Positions 46,952 through 57,688 of a stretch of 64,000 nt of DNA are shown here, in pieces; position 1 is the first letter of the stretch, and each line of letters starts with the position of its first letter. A program made the translations under genes and the position numbers. Source of the DNA: Phycicoccus avicenniae_A (GTDB taxonomy: Bacteria > Actinomycetota > Actinomycetes > Actinomycetales > Dermatophilaceae); the NCBI RefSeq assembly GCF_050496545.1, contig NZ_JBNVZV010000016.1, positions 31,464 to 95,463 on the forward strand, given 5' to 3'. The notes beneath the pieces were generated by a model that was not told the DNA's origin, did no database searches, and was given only the letters and a program-made list of their open reading frames with translations.

Positions 46952-48241
46952 ATGACCGAAGCCTTCGACGCCGTCGACGTCATCCTCGCCAAGCGTGACC
47001 GCCACGAGCTCTCCGACGACCAGATCCGCTGGGTCGTCGACGCCTACACCCGTGGGGTGGTGGCCGAGGAGCAGATGAGCTCGCTGGCGATGGCCATCCT
47101 GCTCAACGGCATGACCCGGCGCGAGATCTCGACGTGGACCGGCGCGATGATCGCCAGCGGCGAGCGGATGGACTTCTCGGGCCTGTCCCGCCCCACCGCC
47201 GACAAGCACTCCACCGGCGGCGTGGGGGACAAGATCACCCTCCCGCTCGCGCCGCTGGTCGCGGTGTTCGGCGTCGCGGTGCCGCAGCTCTCGGGTCGCG
47301 GCCTCGGCCACACCGGCGGCACGCTCGACAAGCTCGAGTCGGTCGCCGGCTGGCAGGCATCCCTCTCGAACGAGGCGATGATGCGCCAGCTCGAGGACGT
47401 CGGCGCGGTCATCTGCGCCGCGGGCTCGGGCCTGGCCCCCGCCGACAAGAAGCTCTACGCGCTGCGCGACGTCACCGGCACCGTCGAGGCCATCCCGCTC
47501 ATCGCCTCCTCGATCATGAGCAAGAAGATCGCCGAGGGCACGGGCGCGCTCGTGCTCGACGTCAAGGTCGGCAGCGGTGCGTTCATGAAGACCCGCGAGG
47601 ACGCCACCGAGCTGGCCCGCACGATGGTCGACCTCGGCACCGACGCCGGTGTCACGACGGTCGCGCTGCTCACCGACATGTCGACGCCGCTCGGCCTCAC
47701 GGCCGGCAACGCCCTCGAGGTGCGCGAGTCGGTCGAGGTCCTGGCCGGCGGCGGGCCCGAGGACGTCGTCGAGCTCACCGTGCGGCTCGCCGAGGAGATG
47801 CTCGAGGCGGCCGGCCGCGGCGGCCAGGACGTGCGCGCGGCGCTCACCGACGGGCGCGCGATGGACGCCTGGCGGCGGATGATCGCGGCCCAGGGCGGTG
47901 ACCCGGACGCGCCGCTCCCGGTCGCGCAGCACACCCAGGAGGTGCTCGCCCCGGCCGACGGCGTCATCACGCAGATGGACGCCTACGCCGTGGGCGTCGC
48001 CGCCTGGCGGCTCGGGGCCGGCCGGGCCCGCAAGGAGGACCCGGTGCAGGCCGGCGCGGGCGTCGAGCTGCACGTCAAGCCGGGCGCCACCGTGCGCGCG
48101 GGCGAGCGGATGATGACGCTGCACACCGACACCCCCGAGCGCTTCGCCCGGGCCGAGGAGGCCCTCGAGGGAGCGGTGTTCGTCGCTCCCGAGGGCTCGC
48201 GCCCGGCCGCCGGCTCCGTCGTCATCGACCGGATCGCCTGA
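46952..48241 (+). CDS. deoA: Thymidine phosphorylase
   Basis: 429 residues. The family signature SGRGLGHTGGTLDKLES (about 111-127) and the phosphate loop DKHSTGGVGDKITL (about 86-99) are exact. C-terminal barrel-sandwich domain with AVGVAAWRLGAGRARKEDPV. It splits thymidine or deoxyuridine into base and deoxyribose-1-phosphate. It overlaps add by one base (TGATG). Confidence 0.96.
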   Translation: MTEAFDAVDVILAKRDRHELSDDQIRWVVDAYTRGVVAEEQMSSLAMAILLNGMTRREISTWTGAMIASGERMDFSGLSRPTADKHSTGGVGDKITLPLAPLVAVFGVAVPQLSGRGLGHTGGTLDKLESVAGWQASLSNEAMMRQLEDVGAVICAAGSGLAPADKKLYALRDVTGTVEAIPLIASSIMSKKIAEGTGALVLDVKVGSGAFMKTREDATELARTMVDLGTDAGVTTVALLTDMSTPLGLTAGNALEVRESVEVLAGGGPEDVVELTVRLAEEMLEAAGRGGQDVRAALTDGRAMDAWRRMIAAQGGDPDAPLPVAQHTQEVLAPADGVITQMDAYAVGVAAWRLGAGRARKEDPVQAGAGVELHVKPGATVRAGERMMTLHTDTPERFARAEEALEGAVFVAPEGSRPAAGSVVIDRIA

Positions 48242-49326
48242 TGGCCGCCCCCACCGCGGAGGTCGTCCGCCGCGCACCCAAGGCCCTCCTGCACGACCAC
48301 CTCGACGGCGGCGTGCGCCCGGCGACGGTCGTCGAGCTCGCCGAGGCCTCGGGCTACGACGGCCTGCCCACCACCGACCCCGCCGCCCTCGGCACCTGGT
48401 TCCGCGACGCCGCCGACTCCGGCTCCCTCGTGCGCTACCTCGAGACGTTCTCGCACACCGTGGCGGTCATGCAGACCGAGGAGCAGCTGACCCGGGTGGC
48501 CCGCGAGTGCGCCCTCGACCTCGCCGCCGACGGCGTCGTCTACGCCGAGTCGCGCTTCGCCCCCGAGCTGCACATCGAGGGCGGGCTCTCCCTCGAGCAG
48601 GTCGTGGCCGCCGTGCTGGCCGGGTTCCGCGAGGGTGAGCAGGAGGCCGCAGCCGCCGGCACCCCCATCCGGATGCGGGCCCTGCTCACCGCGATGCGGC
48701 ACGCCGCGCGCTCGCGCGAGATCGCCGAGCTGGCCGTCGCGCACCGCGACCGCGGCGTCGGAGGCTTCGACATCGCGGGCGCCGAGGCCGGCTTCCCGCC
48801 CACCCGCCACCTCGACGCCTTCGAGTACCTGCGGCGCGAGAACGCCCACTTCACCATCCACGCCGGTGAGGCCTTCGGGCTGCCCTCGATCTGGGAGGCG
48901 CTGCAGTGGTGCGGCGCCGACCGGCTCGGCCACGGCGTGCGCATCGTCGACGACGTGGCGGTCGGTGACGACGGCGCGGCCTCGCTCGGCCTGCTCGCCG
49001 CCTACGTCCGCGACCGGCGCATCCCGCTCGAGATGTGCCCCAGCTCGAACATCCAGACCGGGGCCGCCGACTCCGTTGCCGCGCACCCGATCACGCTGCT
49101 CAAGCAGCTGCGCTTCCGGGTGACCGTCAACACCGACAACCGGCTGATGTCGGGCACGTCGATGTCGCGCGAGATGCAGCTGCTCGTCGACGAGGCCGGC
49201 TGGACCCTCGAGGACCTGCGCTGGGTGACCATCAACGCGATGAAGTCGGCGTTCCTGCCGTTCGACGAGCGACTCGAGCTCATCGAGCACGTCGTCAAGC
49301 CCGGGTACGCGGCCCTCGGCGCCTGA
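48241..49326 (+). CDS. add: Adenosine deaminase
   Basis: 361 residues. Zinc ligands HDHLDGG (about 18-24), the HAGEAFG motif with a zinc His and the catalytic Glu, CGADRLGHGVRI, EMCPSSNIQTG and VNTDNRLMSG. The second Asp of the common NTDD motif is Asn, the usual form in actinobacterial Add. It converts (deoxy)adenosine to (deoxy)inosine and completes the cdd-deoA-add salvage set. Confidence 0.95.
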   Translation: MAAPTAEVVRRAPKALLHDHLDGGVRPATVVELAEASGYDGLPTTDPAALGTWFRDAADSGSLVRYLETFSHTVAVMQTEEQLTRVARECALDLAADGVVYAESRFAPELHIEGGLSLEQVVAAVLAGFREGEQEAAAAGTPIRMRALLTAMRHAARSREIAELAVAHRDRGVGGFDIAGAEAGFPPTRHLDAFEYLRRENAHFTIHAGEAFGLPSIWEALQWCGADRLGHGVRIVDDVAVGDDGAASLGLLAAYVRDRRIPLEMCPSSNIQTGAADSVAAHPITLLKQLRFRVTVNTDNRLMSGTSMSREMQLLVDEAGWTLEDLRWVTINAMKSAFLPFDERLELIEHVVKPGYAALGA

Positions 49327-49339
49327 GCGCCGGCGCGCG

Positions 49340-50179
49340 TCAGGCGAGGGGGTCGGCGCCGACCACGCGCCGGCGCAGGGCGTCCTCGCGGCCGAGGCGC
49401 TCGGTGTCGCGTCGGCGTCGTTCGGCGATCACCGCCGAGAGCACGTACTCCTGGTGGAACCCGGCAGGAGGGGCGGGCGCCACGTACCGGAGCACCTCGC
49501 CGAGCAGTTCGCGGCCGAGGGGCTCACGGGATGCCGGCGCCAGCACCGTTGCACGGGAGAGGAACTGGCGCACGGCCACGGTGAGGCCGGGTGGCAGCGC
49601 GGCGACGTCGGCGGAGCGTGCCCACGCGGCGAGCGGCAGGGGCATCGGCGGCGGCGGGAGCAACCGCATCCGGGAGCGCTGGGTGATGACGTAGGTGCCG
49701 GCGGCGTAGTCGCCGAGCCGCTTGCTGCGGGCGCTGAGCACCGAGCTGACCAGGGCCGGGATGCCGACGAACGGCGGCAGCCACACCTCGACGAAGCCGA
49801 CGAGCGCGCGCGTGATGGCGTGCCGGGCGGTGATGGGGCCGCCGTCGTCGCGGACGACGCGCAGGCCGAGGGCCAGCTTCCCGAGCGTGCGTCCGCGGGT
49901 GAGGGTCTCGACCGTGGCCGGCAGCCCGACGAGGATCGCGACGACCGCCACGAGCATCAGCGAGGTCCCGACCGCCTCGCCCGCGTCGGCGACGAGGAAC
50001 CCCGTGGTCCAGACGGCGGCCACGAGAAGGACGAAGGCGACGACGAGGTCGATGAGGCCGCTCGCGGCCCGGGTCATCGTGCCGGCGACCGGCAGCTCGA
50101 CGGACACGCCCTCACCGGTGACGACGTCCTCCGACGCGTACGCGCGGTACCCCGCGCCCTGACCCCCGGTGCTGTCCAC
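49340..50179 (-). CDS. RDD-family membrane protein
   Basis: 279 residues. The RDD domain (about 35-170) has three helices and the segments GLIDLVVAFVLLV, RTLGKLALGLRVVRDDGG and KRLGDYAAGTYVI. The C-terminal third is cytoplasmic, Pro/Arg-rich. RDD genes next to SpoIIM, DUF58 and MoxR genes form a recurrent actinobacterial cluster of unknown function. GTG start with a leaderless -10 (TAGCCT). Confidence 0.9.
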   Translation of the reverse strand: MDSTGGQGAGYRAYASEDVVTGEGVSVELPVAGTMTRAASGLIDLVVAFVLLVAAVWTTGFLVADAGEAVGTSLMLVAVVAILVGLPATVETLTRGRTLGKLALGLRVVRDDGGPITARHAITRALVGFVEVWLPPFVGIPALVSSVLSARSKRLGDYAAGTYVITQRSRMRLLPPPPMPLPLAAWARSADVAALPPGLTVAVRQFLSRATVLAPASREPLGRELLGEVLRYVAPAPPAGFHQEYVLSAVIAERRRRDTERLGREDALRRRVVGADPLA

Positions 50180-50185
50180 GGCGAC

Positions 50186-50191
50186 AGGCTA
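50186..50191 (-). promoter_or_regulatory. -10-like element of the RDD gene
   Basis: Minus-strand TAGCCT ends 6 bases before the GTG at 50179. It faces the SpoIIM gene's TAGGCT across about 30 bases: two leaderless starts back to back. Confidence 0.45.
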
Positions 50192-50219
50192 ACCGCCCGC
50201 ACCGGGTGCGTGGGTCGCC

Positions 50220-50225
50220 TAGGCT
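50220..50225 (+). promoter_or_regulatory. -10-like element of the SpoIIM-like gene
   Basis: TAGGCT ends 7 bases before the GTG at 50233, with no ribosome-binding site. Confidence 0.45.
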
Positions 50226-50232
50226 GCATCCC

Positions 50233-51228
50233 GTGGACCTCGACGCCTACGTGGCCGCCCACCAGGCGCAGTGGAACCGGCTGGAGACCCTCGTCGGGCA
50301 GCGCCGGCACACCGGGGCCGAGGCCGACGAGCTGCTCGACCTGTACCAGCGGGTGTCCACCCACCTCTCGGTCGTGCGCTCCGCGAGCCCGGACCCGGCC
50401 GTCGTCGCGCACCTGTCCTCGCTGGTGGCCCGGGCGCGCCTGGCCACCGCCGGCCGTCGGGCCGGCAGCTGGACCGCACTCCTCGGGTTCTTCACGACGA
50501 CGTTCCCGGCCGCGCTCTACCGGCTGCGCTGGTGGTGGGTGAGCACAGCGCTGGTCAACGTCGCGATCGCCGTGGCCGTCGGGTGGTACGCGTACCGGCA
50601 CCCCGTCGTGTGGACCTCGCAGATGAGCCCGGAGGAGATCCGGTCCTTCGTCGGGACCGACTTCGAGCAGTACTACTCCGAGCACACGCACCTCGACTTC
50701 ACCGGGCTCGTGTGGACGAACAACGCGTGGGTGTCGGCGCAGGTCATCGCGCTCGGCATCCTCGGGCTGCCGGTCCTGTGGATCCTCGCGCAGAACGTCC
50801 TCAACGTCGGGCTCTCCGGGGGCCTGATGGCCTACCACGACCGCGCGGGCCTGTTCTTCGGCCTGATCCTGCCGCACGGCCTGCTCGAGCTGACCGCCGT
50901 CTTCGTCGCCGGAGCCGTCGGGCTGCGCATCTGCTGGTCGTGGATCAGCCCCGGTCCGCTGCCGCGCGCCCAGTCGATCGCCCGTGAGGCCCGCACCGCG
51001 GTGGGCGTGGCGCTCGGGCTGGTCGCGGTGCTCTTCGTCAGCGGCGTCATCGAGGGCTTCGTCACGCCGTCCGGCCTGCCCACGTGGGCGCGGGTCGGCA
51101 TCGGCGTGCTCGCCGAGACGGCGTTCCTGCTCTACGTGTTCGTCGTCGGCCGGGCCGCCGTGAACCGCGGCGCGACCGGCGACGTCACCACCCGCGACGC
51201 CGGCGACGCCCTCCCCGTCGCCGCTTGA
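50233..51228 (+). CDS. Stage II sporulation protein M (SpoIIM)-like membrane protein
   Basis: 331 residues. A helical cytoplasmic N-terminus (about 1-85) is followed by several membrane helices; the segments NVGLSGGLMAYHDRAG and LILPHGLLELTAVFVAGAVGLRI are the SpoIIM/DUF95 hallmarks. In sporulating bacilli SpoIIM scaffolds peptidoglycan hydrolases; in non-sporulating actinobacteria the role is unknown. Divergent from the RDD gene. Confidence 0.9.
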   Translation: MDLDAYVAAHQAQWNRLETLVGQRRHTGAEADELLDLYQRVSTHLSVVRSASPDPAVVAHLSSLVARARLATAGRRAGSWTALLGFFTTTFPAALYRLRWWWVSTALVNVAIAVAVGWYAYRHPVVWTSQMSPEEIRSFVGTDFEQYYSEHTHLDFTGLVWTNNAWVSAQVIALGILGLPVLWILAQNVLNVGLSGGLMAYHDRAGLFFGLILPHGLLELTAVFVAGAVGLRICWSWISPGPLPRAQSIAREARTAVGVALGLVAVLFVSGVIEGFVTPSGLPTWARVGIGVLAETAFLLYVFVVGRAAVNRGATGDVTTRDAGDALPVAA

Positions 51229-51323
51229 CGAGGCCCCACCCCACGGGTCACGGTGGCGGGCGACGACGGTTGACCCGGTCGCCCATCGGGTAGCCGCCCG
51301 GTACGTCGTCCCGAGGAGGACCC

Positions 51324-51887
51324 ATGAGCACGTCCGAGCACGTCCCGGCCCCGCTGGCCTGGACCCTGCGCCTCGAGGAGCTCGACGCCCTCGACGGCGC
51401 GGTCGCCGCCGTGGCGCCCGTCGTCGGGAAGGCCTTCGCCTCCGGGTGGCGCGGCCGGGTCCTGCGCGGTGACTGGCTCGGGCACGCGCTGCACCCGGTC
51501 CTCACCGACGTCGTCATCGGCTCGTGGACCTCGGCCTCTGTGCTCGACGCGGTCGGCGGGAGGGAGGCCCGTGGCGCGGCCCGTACGCTCGTCGGGGTCG
51601 GGCTGGCCGCGGTGGGCCCGACGGCGTGGAGCGGCTGGGCGGAGTGGTCGGGCTCGGGGCGGCGCGAGCAGCGGGTCGGGCTGGTGCACGCCGTGACCAA
51701 CGGCGCCGCCATCGGCCTCTACGCGGCGTCCTTCGTCGCCCGTCGGCGGGGGCGCCACGGCGCCGGCGCCGGTCTGGCTCTCGCGGGGGCCACGGCGATG
51801 GGCGCCGCCGCCTACCTCGGCGGGCACCTCTCGAGCGCCCGCGACGTCGGCAGCCGTCATCCGGCCCTCGCCGCCGACGGCGCCTGA
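51324..51887 (+). CDS. DUF2231-type membrane protein
   Basis: 187 residues. The pattern GHALHPVLTDVVIGSWTSASVLDAVGG and the later AVTNGAAIGLYAAS match the four-helix DUF2231 domain, often fused to a Rieske domain. Here the protein ends after GGHLSSARDVG, so the Rieske half is absent. A strong ribosome-binding site (GAGGAGG) lies 6 bases before the ATG. Function unknown. Confidence 0.82.
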   Translation: MSTSEHVPAPLAWTLRLEELDALDGAVAAVAPVVGKAFASGWRGRVLRGDWLGHALHPVLTDVVIGSWTSASVLDAVGGREARGAARTLVGVGLAAVGPTAWSGWAEWSGSGRREQRVGLVHAVTNGAAIGLYAASFVARRRGRHGAGAGLALAGATAMGAAAYLGGHLSSARDVGSRHPALAADGA

Positions 51888-51901
51888 CCGGGCGCCACGA
51901 C

Positions 51902-52711
51902 CTACCGGCCGGTGAGCTCGGCCACGACCGGCCCGAGCGCCTCGACGGCGTGCACGCCCACGACGGTGTAGGTGGCACCGAGCTCCTCGCGGCGGCGCAG
52001 CACCTCCTCGACGGCCGCTGCGGGGTCGGCGGGCAGCACGAGCAGCGAGTCCTGCGCGCGCAGGGCGTCGACGTCGGTGTCACGTGCCGACGCCATGAAT
52101 GGCGCCACGGCGTCACCGACGACCGGGACGTGCAACGCGACCTCGACGTCGCGTTCGGCCCGCACCGAGCGGACCAGGTCGCCCACCTGCGCCCGGGTGT
52201 CGGAGGTGGAGGACGCGATGGTCACCGTGTCGGCCACCTCGGCGGCCAGCGCGCGGGCCCGGGCTCCGCGCACGGCCATGACCACCGGGGTGCGCAGTGC
52301 CTCGCCGTCGAGCGCGCGCAGCCGGGAGACGGTCTCCCGCACCCGTTCGAGCCGCTCGGCCGCCGGCACGTCGGGCATGCCGTACGAGCGCAGCTCGTCC
52401 TCGAGGCCCGGGCGCCCGGTGCCGATGCCCATCTCGAACCGGCCACCGGTGACCAGCGACAGCGAGTGCGCCTCCCACGCGGTCGTCCAGGCCGGTCGGA
52501 ACGGCGTGGCGTAGACCCACGTCCCCACGCGCACGTCGGCGACGGCCGCGGCGGTGGCGAGCAGGGGCGCCGGGGCGGGCTGCCACTGGGGGACGTCGGG
52601 GACCAGCACGGTGTCGAACCCCGCCTCCGCGACACGCCGTACGTCGTCGCGCCAGCCGGCGAAGTCGGTCGAGACCGGGACGACGGCACCGAACCGAAAC
52701 GGCCGGGTCAC
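51902..52711 (-). CDS. LLM-class (luciferase-like) flavin-dependent oxidoreductase
   Basis: 269 residues. TIM-barrel pattern of F420/FMN-dependent LLM enzymes: RFGAVVPVSTDFAGW at the start, GFDTVLVPDV, LVTGGRFEMGIGTGRPG and a shortened C-terminus. The set of motifs fits the F420-type group (TIGR03621-like). Its GTG overlaps the stop of the DHFR-like gene, so it is the last gene of a three-gene minus-strand group. Confidence 0.87.
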   Translation of the reverse strand: MTRPFRFGAVVPVSTDFAGWRDDVRRVAEAGFDTVLVPDVPQWQPAPAPLLATAAAVADVRVGTWVYATPFRPAWTTAWEAHSLSLVTGGRFEMGIGTGRPGLEDELRSYGMPDVPAAERLERVRETVSRLRALDGEALRTPVVMAVRGARARALAAEVADTVTIASSTSDTRAQVGDLVRSVRAERDVEVALHVPVVGDAVAPFMASARDTDVDALRAQDSLLVLPADPAAAVEEVLRRREELGATYTVVGVHAVEALGPVVAELTGR

Positions 52712-53322
52712 GACGCCACCCCGCTCGCCCGCCGGACCGGGTACCGCAGGTGCAGCACCCTGTCGCCGGCGATCACGACGTCCGGGTCCTCCAGCAGGTG
52801 CTGTCCCTCGACCGGGCCGAAGTAGCGCTTCCCGGAACCGAACACGACCGGGACGACGTCCATCGCCACCCGGTCGACGAGGCCGAACGCGAGCGCCGCC
52901 CCGCCCACCTCGCCGGCGCAGACGGCCACGACCCGGTCACCCGCGCGGCGCCTCGCCTCCTCCACGGCGGCCGCCACGTCGTCGACGAACGGCACGTCCG
53001 CCTCGGGGTGCCAGCCCTCCGGCTTCGGGCGGTGCGACACGACGACGAGGTGGTCACCGGCAGGGGGCCTCGCCTCCCAGCCGTTCGTCAGGTCGAAGAG
53101 GTGCCGGCCCATGATCGTGGCCCCGATGCTGCCCCAGAAGGCACGGACGTACTCCACCGAGCGCTCGCCGACCCGGAACGGCGCGTGCTGGTCCTCGCCG
53201 TCGGCGTCGACGAGCGGGTGCTCGCCGTTGAAGTACCAGTCGAACAGCGGGCCCACGTCGTCGTGCTCGTCGGCGATGAACCCGTCGACGGACACCACGG
53301 CGTGCATGATCACGGTTGCCAT
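52708..53322 (-). CDS. DHFR/RibD-C-like reductase
   Basis: 204 residues. MATVIMHAVVSVDGFIADEHDDVG, IMGRHLFDLTNGWEARPPAG and VAVCAGEVGGAALAFGLVDRV are typical of the RibD C-terminal/dihydrofolate-reductase-like family, NADPH-dependent reductases of mostly unknown substrate. ATG preceded by GAGG three bases away. Coupled by GTGA to the LLM gene. Confidence 0.88.
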   Translation of the reverse strand: MATVIMHAVVSVDGFIADEHDDVGPLFDWYFNGEHPLVDADGEDQHAPFRVGERSVEYVRAFWGSIGATIMGRHLFDLTNGWEARPPAGDHLVVVSHRPKPEGWHPEADVPFVDDVAAAVEEARRRAGDRVVAVCAGEVGGAALAFGLVDRVAMDVVPVVFGSGKRYFGPVEGQHLLEDPDVVIAGDRVLHLRYPVRRASGVAS

Positions 53323-53390
53323 ACCTCGACAGACTGCTCCCGACCGCCGGACTCATCGCGCCCGGGTGCACACGGATGTCGGCGGCCGGC

Positions 53391-54146
53391 TCAGCCGGCG
53401 ACGACGTACACCGCCCGGCTCGGAAGGAGCAGGTCACCGCCGTGCGCACCGGCCCGCGCCCGGAAGGCCGCGTCGAGGCGGGCCCGCACGTCCGGCGGTT
53501 GCGCGCGGTAGGCCCGCCCGGCCGTCGCCACCCCGCCGCTGACCCCGGCCCACAGGTCGAACGGGTCAACGCGCCAGTCCCACTCCAGCTCGGTCGCGAC
53601 GCGCACCGAGAGCCCGATGTCACCCACGAGCGCACGCAAGCCGTCCACGGACCGCTCGATGTCCTTCTCCGGGGGCAGCCGCGTCCCCGACGGAGGGTCG
53701 AGCCCGACCGTCGTGAACGCCTCCTCGACGATCCGGCTCCACGTGGGTGGGGCGGCCGGCCAGATCGTCAGGGCCATCCGCCCGCCGGCGCACAGGACCC
53801 GCGCGAGCTCGAGCACGCCGGCCCGTGGGTCGGCGAGGTGGTTGACGACGAAGTTCGCGGTGACGGCATCCACGGAGGCGTCGTCGAACGGTAGGACGGG
53901 CAGGGCCGCTCGCACGGCCCGGCCCGGGGCGGCGTCACGCGACAGGGCCGCCATCTCGGCATCGGCGTCGACGGTGATGACCGCCCGGCCGAGGGCGGCG
54001 GCCCGCCGCGCGAGGACGCCGGTCCCGGAACCGACGTCGAGGTGGCGCCGCCCCGGGGTGTCCGCGAGCATCCGGTCGACGGTGCCCGCGCACAGGGTGC
54101 CGAAGGAACGCCGGTAAGCCTCTGCGACACCGCGCCACGCGGCCAT
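53391..54146 (-). CDS. Class I SAM-dependent methyltransferase
   Basis: 251 residues. Motif I LDVGSGTGVLARRAAALG (about 37-54), an acidic residue at the end of strand 2 (TVDADAEM), and PFDDASVDAVTANFVVNHL as motifs II-III. It resembles small-molecule (UbiE/Methyltransf_11-like) enzymes. ATG with GGAGGA four bases upstream. Substrate unknown. Confidence 0.88.
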   Translation of the reverse strand: MAAWRGVAEAYRRSFGTLCAGTVDRMLADTPGRRHLDVGSGTGVLARRAAALGRAVITVDADAEMAALSRDAAPGRAVRAALPVLPFDDASVDAVTANFVVNHLADPRAGVLELARVLCAGGRMALTIWPAAPPTWSRIVEEAFTTVGLDPPSGTRLPPEKDIERSVDGLRALVGDIGLSVRVATELEWDWRVDPFDLWAGVSGGVATAGRAYRAQPPDVRARLDAAFRARAGAHGGDLLLPSRAVYVVAG

Positions 54147-54172
54147 CGATCCTCCGCCCGCCACCGCGGAGG

Positions 54173-55465
54173 TCAGAGCAGGCCTTCGCGCTTGAGCGCG
54201 AGGTAGTGGTCGGCGAGCCGCACCGGCAGCTGGTCCGGGGGAGCGTCGAGGACGTCCACCCCGAGCCGGCCGAGGGCGGCGGCGGCACCCTCGCGCAGGG
54301 ACGCCGTGCGCTCCGCCGCCACGGCACCCCACACCTCCTCGGAGCCGTCGCGCGCGTCCCGCATCCGGTCCAGGGCCGGGTCCGAGACGGAGGCGACGAC
54401 GACCCGGTGGTGCGCGACGAGGGCGGGGAGCACGGGCACCAGCCCCTCCTCGATGGCGGCCGGCTCGAGCGGGGTGAGCAGGACGACGAGGGAGCGGTGC
54501 GTCGAGCGGGTCACCTCGGAGGCCAGCACGCCCCAGTCGCTCTCCACGAGAACGGGATCCACCGGAGCGAGGGTGCTGATGACGTCGTGCAGGAGCGAGG
54601 CGCGGTCGGCGCCGGTGATCCGCGCGTGGACCCGCCGGTCGCCGGCCACGACCTGGACCCGGTCGCGGGCGTGACCCGCGAGGGCGGTCAGCAGGAGCGC
54701 GGCGTCCATCGCGGCGTCGAGGCGGGGCGCGTCGTCGATGCGGCCGGCGCTGGTGCGGCCGGTGTCGAGGAGGATGACGATGCGCCGGTGCTGCTCGGGC
54801 TGCCACGTGCGGACCACGAGGTGGCGGCGGCGGGCGGTGGCGCGCCAGTCGATGGAGCGGACGTCGTCGCCGTCGAGGTAGTCGCGCAGGCTGTCGAACT
54901 CGGTGCCCTGGCCGCGGGTGCGCACGGCGGCCCGCCCGTCGAGCTCGCGGAGCACCGCGAGCCGGCTCGGCAGGTGCTTGCGCGAGGGGAACGCGTGCAG
55001 CACGCGCACGCGCCCCGGCACCTCGACCGACCGCTGCCGGGCGGCCAGGCCCAGCGGACCGGCCAGCCGCAGCGTCACCCGGTCGGCGACCCGGTCGCCG
55101 CGCCGCGTCGGGACGAGGGTGGTGCTCACGCGGCGGCGCTCACCGGCCGGTACCGACACGCGATGCCGCGCCGGTCGCGTTCCGGCAGAGGGCGGCCAGC
55201 CATCGCGGACGAGTCCACGGGCGGTGCGACCCGCGGTGTTCTCGAGGACCAGCGACGTGCTCACCGACTCCCCGAGGCGCACCTGGAGGGCGGCGTCCTC
55301 GCGGGTCAGGCGCACACGGCTCGGAGAGGCCGCGAGCAGCAGGTCGACCGCGACGGCCAGCAGCCACACGAGCAGCCACGCCAGGACCGTCGTCCCCGAC
55401 GGCCGCAGCACGACGGGGACGAGGCCGAGGAGCAGCAGCGCCGCGGCGCGCGTCGTCAGGGTCAT
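54173..55465 (-). CDS. DUF58 protein (vWA-like)
   Basis: 430 residues. Two N-terminal membrane helices (about 5-45), a beta-rich domain, then the DUF58 signature GTEFDSLRDYLDGDDVRSIDWRATARRRHLVVR (split across about 190-222) leading into a vWA-like fold with VILLDTGRTS. DUF58 and MoxR genes travel together and are thought to assemble or chaperone membrane complexes. First of two blocks of the split RDD-SpoIIM/DUF58-MoxR cluster. Confidence 0.9.
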   Translation of the reverse strand: MTLTTRAAALLLLGLVPVVLRPSGTTVLAWLLVWLLAVAVDLLLAASPSRVRLTREDAALQVRLGESVSTSLVLENTAGRTARGLVRDGWPPSAGTRPARHRVSVPAGERRRVSTTLVPTRRGDRVADRVTLRLAGPLGLAARQRSVEVPGRVRVLHAFPSRKHLPSRLAVLRELDGRAAVRTRGQGTEFDSLRDYLDGDDVRSIDWRATARRRHLVVRTWQPEQHRRIVILLDTGRTSAGRIDDAPRLDAAMDAALLLTALAGHARDRVQVVAGDRRVHARITGADRASLLHDVISTLAPVDPVLVESDWGVLASEVTRSTHRSLVVLLTPLEPAAIEEGLVPVLPALVAHHRVVVASVSDPALDRMRDARDGSEEVWGAVAAERTASLREGAAAALGRLGVDVLDAPPDQLPVRLADHYLALKREGLL

Positions 55466-55478
55466 CGGCGAGGGGCCA

Positions 55479-56458
<980 letters not shown>

Positions 56459-56462
<4 letters not shown>

Positions 56463-57688
56463 GACGAGCGGACCTTCTCCTCGAGGTGGGCGAGCTGCTG
56501 GGCGAGCGTGACGAGGCCGGCCTCGTCGAGCGGCGCGGGGGCGCGCAGGAGGGCGTCGACCTCGTCGGTCGGGAGCCCCGCCGCGGCGGCCACGGCGGGC
56601 ACGAGCCCGTCGGTCGGGGTGCGGGCGGGCAGTCCGAGCCGCACGGCCAGCCGAGCGGCGCTGGCCTGGCGGAGCACGCGGGCGGCGCGCACGCGGTCGC
56701 CGGAGGCACGGTAGAGCTCGGCGCGGCTCTCGGTGGTCTCGGTGGCGCGGACGACGACCGGCAGGGGCTCGGGGACCAGCCGCCCGAGGCGCCGGCCACG
56801 GGCCAGGGCGAAGGCGACGAAGGCCAGCGCGAGCAGCACGAGGCCGGGGCCGACCCACGCCGGCCAGACCGAGTCGTCCTCGGTGGTGGGTGGGTTCTCG
56901 GTCGTGTCCTCGTAGTCGGGGTGGTACCAGACGAGGCGGGGGGAGGCGCCGAGCAGCCGGACCACGAGCCCGGCGTGGTCGGCCTCGGTGACGAAGCGGT
57001 TGGTCGCGGCGTCCGGCATCCCGAGGACCGTGACGGGCGCACGGTCGGTGGTCGACGGCACCTCGACGGCGGCGAAGCCGACCGGCGCGTCGGGGGCGTC
57101 CGGGTCGCCGACGGGGTAGCAGCCGCGCGCGCCGTCGGCCCGGGCCTGCGCCGACGGCACGATGGCCCACGAGAGCCGGGTGACGTGGTCGCCGCCGTCG
57201 ACCCACGGGAGGGAGCAGTCGGCGGCGGCCGGCTCGCGCGCGGGGACGCCGATCGACAGCCCGAGGCCGAGGGAGTCCAGGACGCCCGGTGCGCCGTCGA
57301 GGAACACGACGCCGTCGGCGGAGCGGGTGCCGGAGAGGAGGCGTGCGGCCGCGGAGTCGGTGAGCAGGTCGGAGTTGCCCACGACGACGGTGGTGCCCCG
57401 CCCGTCGCCCGCGGCGTCGACCGCCTCGTCGGCGGTGCTGACGACCTCGACGTCTATGCCCTGGTCCCGCAGCACCTCGACCAGCGCCCGCGTGCCCGAC
57501 TGCCCGGTGCCGTCGGGGTGCAGGTAGTCCTCCGGCGAGGGGCTGCCGGCGACGAGGGCGATGACGAAGCCGCCGACGACGAGCACGGCGACCCACAGCA
57601 CGATGCCGCGCGTGCGCCGCACGACGCGTCGCCCGTCGACTCCCGCGGCGCTCACGCCCGGTGCGTCGGTGGTCGTGGTGGCGCTCAC
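56459..57688 (-). CDS. DUF4350 membrane protein
   Basis: 409 residues. One helix near the N-terminus (about 30-48), an outer domain with the DUF4350 core (GTGQSGTRALVEVLRDQG, VVVGNSDLLTD), a second helix (about 280-300) and a cytoplasmic C-terminus with Arg-rich helices. Two or three cysteines in the outer domain. Coupled by ATGA and GTGA to both neighbours. Function unknown; standard member of the MoxR-DUF58 operon. Confidence 0.85.
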